Under the pieces are notes generated by a model. It worked only from the letters and a program-made list of their open reading frames with translations. It had not been told where the DNA came from and searched no databases. Shown here piece after piece: positions 59,704 to 64,000 of a stretch of 64,000 nt of DNA. Where the stretch lies: contig NC_035169.2 of assembly GCF_001659605.2 (NCBI RefSeq), positions 10,624,546 through 10,688,545 of the forward strand, written 5' to 3'. The DNA is from Manihot esculenta. Taxonomy: Eukaryota; Streptophyta; Magnoliopsida; Malpighiales; Euphorbiaceae. The stretch's first letter is position 1. Every line of letters begins with the position of its first letter. Made by a program: the position numbers and the translations under genes.

Positions 59704-59752
59704 TTTACCCCCTCACCACTCATGTAATAAATGCTAAGGAGGAAAAGGGGCA
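59704..59752 (+). other. PPT-like hairpin of element B
   Basis: TTTACCCCCTCA (59704-59715) is followed 20 bases later by AAGGAGGAAAAGGGGCAA (59735-59752). It is the counterpart of 12646-12696 in A. Pairing is weaker here (the 3' arm has GGAAAA for GGTAAA). Confidence 0.5.
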
Positions 59753-60132
59753 ACCTGAGGAGAAACCCAATGGCGTGAGCAAATGAGACCCTAGCTTCAA
59801 CTCCTGTCAAATCAGAACTAAAAGTAAAAAGGCCAGCCCGGCTCATCACCTCAAAAGATCGCAAGTTTAATCCACTATTAGAAATAGAGCTCGCAGGCAC
59901 GGCCAGTCCAGCTCGGAAAGAGCATACGGGTAAGCATGCCTTAGTGAAAGAGCTTGCAGGCAAAAAGGAAAGACAGTATAGTGGATTCCTCAGAAAAATT
60001 ACGAAGCACACAGTTTAAGTGTTTCATTTTTGATAAGTAGTGGCAAGAACAGCTCGAATATAAATGAAAAACAAAAAAGAATTCAAGAAAACAAAAATAA
60101 AATTTCAATAAAAGGGAGGGGAAATTTACAAT
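59753..60132. other. Spacer between PPT-like hairpin and antisense ORF in element B
   Basis: Alignable with 12697-12988 of element A in part (CTAAAAGTAAAAAGGC against CTAAAAGCAAAAAGGC). It carries one AGCTCGCAGG-type unit near 59890. No ORF accepted. Confidence 0.4.
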
Positions 60133-61356
60133 CTAATCGTCTAAGATTATGGGAGGAAAGATTGTCCTCAAGGGACTTACATTCCTAGGTATTTCACTAT
60201 CTACACTACTGCCTTCTAGATTAGTATTTACATTACTACTTAGGGGAGGATTGGCGCCCTCTTGCTCAGACCTCCCATCACCTGCATAAAGTACCATCTC
60301 TTGCTCCTGGGGCCCAGCACCTTCCCCTCCTAGTTCTACGTCCTCCTCTTGAGGCCCGGAGTCGTCCTCCCCAGGTTCGAGGACCTTCATATCTTCCTTT
60401 TCTCCTAGCCCAGTGTCCTTATCAGAGGGCTCAGCTAAAGTGTGAGAAGTTCCCTTAGGCAGGGGAAAGTCATCCTCTCCATAAATCACCTCCTCGCCAT
60501 CAGAGTCTTCCTCTTCGGCTCGGAGTTCAGACAGCGGAGTGGAAGGAGCCCGTTTGGCCTCCCTCAAACCTCAATTAAAGCCAGACGCGAACAAACAGAA
60601 GCCCTTTTGCCAAATAGCCGTCTTTAGTTCGTCAGAGGCCTTGTACTCCGCAAGTCGTGCCTGGCAAGCCTCAGCTATCTCTGCTTTCAACTCAGGAGAG
60701 TCCCTGTAAGCTTCAAGATGAACTTCACAGGCCTGTTCAATCTCCTTCTTCAGCTCGGCTGACTCCTTGAATTCCCGCAAGCGATCCTCACACTCCAGCT
60801 GAACCCTATCTTCAGCCAGCTTAGCATCCTCAAGCAGGGCTGAGCATCTCTTCTTCAAAGCCTCGATCTCTTGACTGAGATGTTGATTTTGGAGTTTTAT
60901 TGTCTCAGCCTCCAAGGCCAGGTCTTTAAAACTTTCTGCCCACTTGACCAACTCCTGCTCGAGGACCACTACCTGAGCCAGAGCTTCCTCCCTTTGAGCC
61001 ATCACTGCCTCGTGTTGGAACTGGGCTGCCTCAGAATTTGCCTTCAAGGCCTCATACTGGTGGCGGACCTCATCTCTTTCCCTTTGGACCTCTCCCAGAG
61101 AAGACAACTGTTTTAGGGCTTCTTTACAACGAATGTCTGCTTCAGCTGCCTTCTCATCCGCTCTCTTGAGAGCATCCAGGGCATATGTCAGCTTTGCCTG
61201 TAAAGACTTGGAATGCTCTCGAGCTGCGGCGAGATTGCTTCGGGCGTCACTGGTAGCAGATAAGTTTTCCTCCAAACCTGCCTCTTCGACCCGGCGATCC
61301 ACTGATTCCTGGAGAGCGTGGTCACGAACATCTACCTCCATGAATAGACCCATCAC
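60133..61356 (-). pseudogene. Antisense ORF 1 of element B, coiled-coil exon
   Basis: Counterpart of exon 3 of the antisense ORF in A, without the two solo LTRs. It starts after an intron acceptor (GCCAG, then GTGATGGG) near 61360. It encodes a long Ala/Glu/Leu heptad coiled coil (MEVDVRDHALQESVDRR, then KRADEKAAEADIR) and an acidic tail ending NVSPLRTIFP, as in A. A TGA at 60573-60571 replaces an Arg codon present in A. Upstream exons are cut off by the LTR copy at 61375. Role unknown; a structural or nucleic-acid-packaging role is only a guess. Confidence 0.8.
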
Positions 61357-61374
61357 CTGGCAAAGAGGGAAAAC

Positions 61375-61946
61375 TGTAACGACCCGAAAATCGGACCGCT
61401 ACCGGCGCTAGGATCCAGGTAGGCATAAGGCCGCCGGAACCCGTAGCAAGCCTAACATTCATCCTGTGAACCTGTTTAATCCCATACATGATCAACAACA
61501 TACATAAAAAATTTGAACTTTTCTTTCATTCATCCATTCTTTCATTCATTCACCAAACTCAACCTGTGCATGCACTATACATAAACATAATCATAAACAT
61601 TTACTCCTCTTTAGAGTCTCAACATTGCCCCAATGGGGTGACATAACATGCATTAAGTTTGGTTTACAATAATCATCATTAAACATTAAGATCATGTACT
61701 AGAAAGGGATTAACATAATACTATGGTCAAGCACAACTCTAAACTTTCATAAGCATTATTACATAACATTTCTACATCATACTCTTACATGACTGTACTC
61801 AACATAACATAACAACATTTATCATGTCCACACTAGCTATTACATGACCACGACTTCATTACTCTTGCTGACCTCCTAGTCTATCCTGTACCTGCAAACC
61901 TGGGGGTTAAGGGAGAGGGGTGAGCTACTAGAGCCCAGTGAGCAGA
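61375..61946 (+). mobile_element. Partial TGTAACGACC-family LTR (copy B1)
   Basis: It starts TGTAACGACCCGAAAATCGG within the predicted intron of the antisense ORF and stops after CCCAGTGAGCAGA, where the next copy begins. It aligns throughout with the first part of copy B2. The remainder, if nested, should resume after B2. Confidence 0.75.
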
Positions 61947-62585
61947 TGTAACGACCCAAAAATCGGACCGCTACCGGCGCTAGGATCCAGGTCGGCTTAA
62001 GGCCGCCGGGACCCGTAGCAAGCCTGACATGCAATCTGTAAACCTGCTTAATCCCATACATGATCGACAACATACGTAAAAATTAAAAACTTTTTCTTCA
62101 TTCAAACACCAAACTCAATCTGTGCATGCACTGAACATAGACATAATCATAAACATCGACCCCTCTGTGGGATCTCATCAATGCCCCAATGGGCAAATAC
62201 AACATATGTTGAGTTGGTTTACATAACCATCATAAAAGGTCTAGGATCATGCATTAATAGGGATACCTTACACATAGGGTCAAGCACAATCTCTTATCCT
62301 CAATATCATTATTACATGACATGACTACATAAAACATTACATTACAAATTCATCATGTCCACAACTTCTAACTATTACATGAAATCAGACTTTACTCCTG
62401 TCGACCTCCTGGTCTACCCTGTACCTGCAAACCTGAGGGATAAGGGGAAAGGGGTGAGCTACGAGAGCCCAATGAGCAGAATAATAAAGCATTTAAAACA
62501 CATGCTATCATGGAATGCATCACATCACAACTAATCATATCAAGGATGAACTTGTCACCATTTAGCCCTCTACATATTCCAATCA

Positions 62586-62731
62586 TGCCAGGGGCGTAGT
62601 GCAGGCCACACCTGGTCTTTCTCTTATACATAACATCACATACATAACCAATAGTGCCGGGGGCGTAGTGCAGGCCACACCCGGTCTTTCTCTTACATAC
62701 TGCCAGGGGCGTAGTGTAGGCCACACCTGGA
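62586..62731 (+). repeat. Three short hairpin-forming repeats in copy B2
   Basis: Units of the form CCAGG-(18 nt)-CCTGG start at 62586 and 62701. At 62655 both arms are changed to CCGGG and CCCGG. The 18-nt loop (GGCGTAGTGCAGG core) is almost constant. Confidence 0.75.
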
Positions 62732-63124
62732 CTTCCATATCATATCATCATGTCATAACATATGAGGGCTAATGGATCATTCAACATTCATCCACATCAA
62801 CAACATATTATGCAATGCAACATATTCGTGATTTCTAATGCAACAACCTAAAATATCACATGGCATCCGTGATGCATGATTCATGCTAAAACTTTCATTT
62901 ATAAAAAGATAAGAGTTTATTCTACTCACCTCTGGATAGCTCTGACCAGACACTGGGGCAACAGACTCACTGCTAGGGTCCTCAGTTCCTCGGGTCCGAA
63001 CCTACATAGGTGGACTCAAATGAGGGACCAAACAACTAGAACATAACTCTAAAAACATCCCCCAAAAACCCCCTAAAACACCTCAAAACAATCATGCAAA
63101 ACATGCAAAGGAAGGATGAACAGG

Positions 63125-63380
63125 GCACTTTCGGCGGTAGGTTCGGCGGTCGAAAGTCCCTCCAGAGCCGAAAGTCAGGCAGGTTCGGCGGCCAAAACTC
63201 CCAGACAGAGGCGAAACTCATGCATGTTCGGTGGCACGTTCGGTGGCACTTTCGGCGGCCGAAACTCCCAGACAGAGACGAAAGTCTCCTTTCGGGGGCA
63301 AGCTTCGGCAGCCGAAGGCTGCGTCCACAAGCATGTTCGGCGGCCGAAAGTTCCTTCGGCTGCCGAACCTGGTTTCTCCC
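63125..63380 (+). repeat. Cluster of TTCGGCNGCCGAA inverted repeats
   Basis: Full and half motifs (TTCGGCGGCCGAA, TTCGGCAGCCGAA, TTCGGCTGCCGAA) recur every 20-40 bases. Similar clusters lie at 14590-14790, 15310-15490, 16606-16720 and 63910-64000, always inside the same LTR family. They create long GC-rich false ORFs on both strands. Confidence 0.85.
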
Positions 63381-64000
63381 ATAGTGGCAGAAACTCAGCT
63401 CTTCTATGCATATACGCCTCCCATACTTTCCAAACATGCATAAACCTATCCTACAACACACATATACAAGCATACAAGCTCCTAGGGGCTTCAAACTATC
63501 CTAAGCCCCATCTACAACACATCAAACATGCATTGGCAAGCCACATTGTTCAAAAACACAACATAAACTCAAAAACCTAACTATAAGCTAAACTTGCATT
63601 CTACCCCATAGATCTTCATAAAACTTACTTAAAACATGGAATGAGTTCAAGATCGGCCCTTACCTCTTGAAGATCGAGAGAGGGACGACCAAAACTTGGA
63701 GATGGGAGATTTTCAACTTCCTTGGGTCTCCAAGCTCAAAACTTGAAAATCATCAAAACAAAGCAAAAACTTGTGAAAATCTTGAAAGATCTGAAGGAAG
63801 AACTCAAAAATTAGTGAGGGACGGCGGAGAACTCACCTTGGCCGACAATGGGGAGAAAAGCTCGCCCTTTTTCGGCTAAGGGACCCTTTTATAGTGGCTG
63901 GCCAGGCCACGTTCGGGGGCCGAACGTGCCTCCGCATGCATGCCAAGTTCGGCGGCCGAACCTGGACTTCCCTCACTTATGCCTTCGGGGGCCTAAGGCA

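Larger units (their letters stand above)
56288..64000 (+). mobile_element. Element B: pol-less relative of element A, continues past the window
   Basis: 5' LTR 56288-56794, PBS at 56797, gag relic, deletion of protease to integrase at about 58562, 75-bp tandem array, PPT-like hairpin, antisense ORF, then nested LTR copies from 61375. LTR start (TGATGACCGCTGG) and end (GATCATCA) equal those of A, while the middle of the LTR is quite diverged. The 3' LTR is outside the window. Confidence 0.9.
61947..64000 (+). mobile_element. TGTAACGACC-family LTR (copy B2), runs off the window
   Basis: It starts TGTAACGACCCAAAAATCGG. It contains three short hairpin units (62586, 62655, 62701) and TTCGGCNGCCGAA clusters (63125-63380 and from 63910), as in the 13306-15684 solo LTR. 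The ATTACA end is not reached. Confidence 0.75.

Noticed and set aside
1..64000. tRNA or rRNA genes
   Set aside because: No cloverleaf with A/B boxes or rRNA-like sequence was noticed on either strand; a tRNAscan run would settle it.

Overview
This is a plant nuclear window, almost certainly a eudicot and probably a woody one. It has short intron-bearing plant genes (an XTH, two ankyrin/four-TM genes, a DUF4050/clamp-domain gene and an HGSNAT-like acetyltransferase) in very AT-rich spacers, plus Ty1/copia, Ty3/gypsy, LINE, CACTA, Mutator-type MITE and TRIM sequences. The style of the repeats would fit Euphorbiaceae (cassava or rubber-tree relatives). That is a guess, not something the sequence proves.

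Layout. 1-2590: 3' part of a Ty1/copia element with its 3' LTR. 2591-5011: AT-rich spacer. 5012-22132: a complete Ty3/gypsy element of the Tat type ('element A', 17.1 kb), with 512-bp LTRs, a 5-bp ATGTA target duplication, a gag-pol region with two RNase H domains, a 76-bp tandem array, a spliced antisense ORF, and two solo LTRs of another family nested in that antisense ORF. 22133-53545: the genic island. In order it holds the HGSNAT-like gene (+, 13 exons), ankyrin gene 1 (-), a minus-strand 3' LTR remnant related to element A ('C'), ankyrin gene 2 (-), a LINE-like tail, the clamp-domain gene (-), a MITE- and TRIM-rich AT spacer, and XTH32 (+). 53546-56287: an RNase-H-like fragment followed by a CACTA-type terminus and spacer. 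56288-64000: a second, pol-less relative of element A ('element B'), entered by solo-LTR-type copies and running off the window.

How parts relate. A and B share LTR ends, primer-binding site, gag, a tandem-repeat zone, an antisense coiled-coil ORF with the same C-terminal motif, and a PPT-like hairpin. B has lost protease to integrase in one clean deletion, so it is a non-autonomous derivative. The same third-party LTR family (starting TGTAACGACC, full of TTCGGCNGCCGAA inverted repeats) has entered the antisense ORF of both.

Most interesting signals: (1) three places in element A where a polypurine-tract-like sequence forms the 3' arm of a two-tier stem-loop whose inner stem changes sequence but keeps pairing; (2) a degenerate copy of the element's own LTR start directly after the middle one, suggesting that the 3' end was extended; (3) a spliced antisense ORF kept in both autonomous and non-autonomous relatives. 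Exon boundaries were placed by hand from GT/AG sites and frame continuity. No database search was possible.
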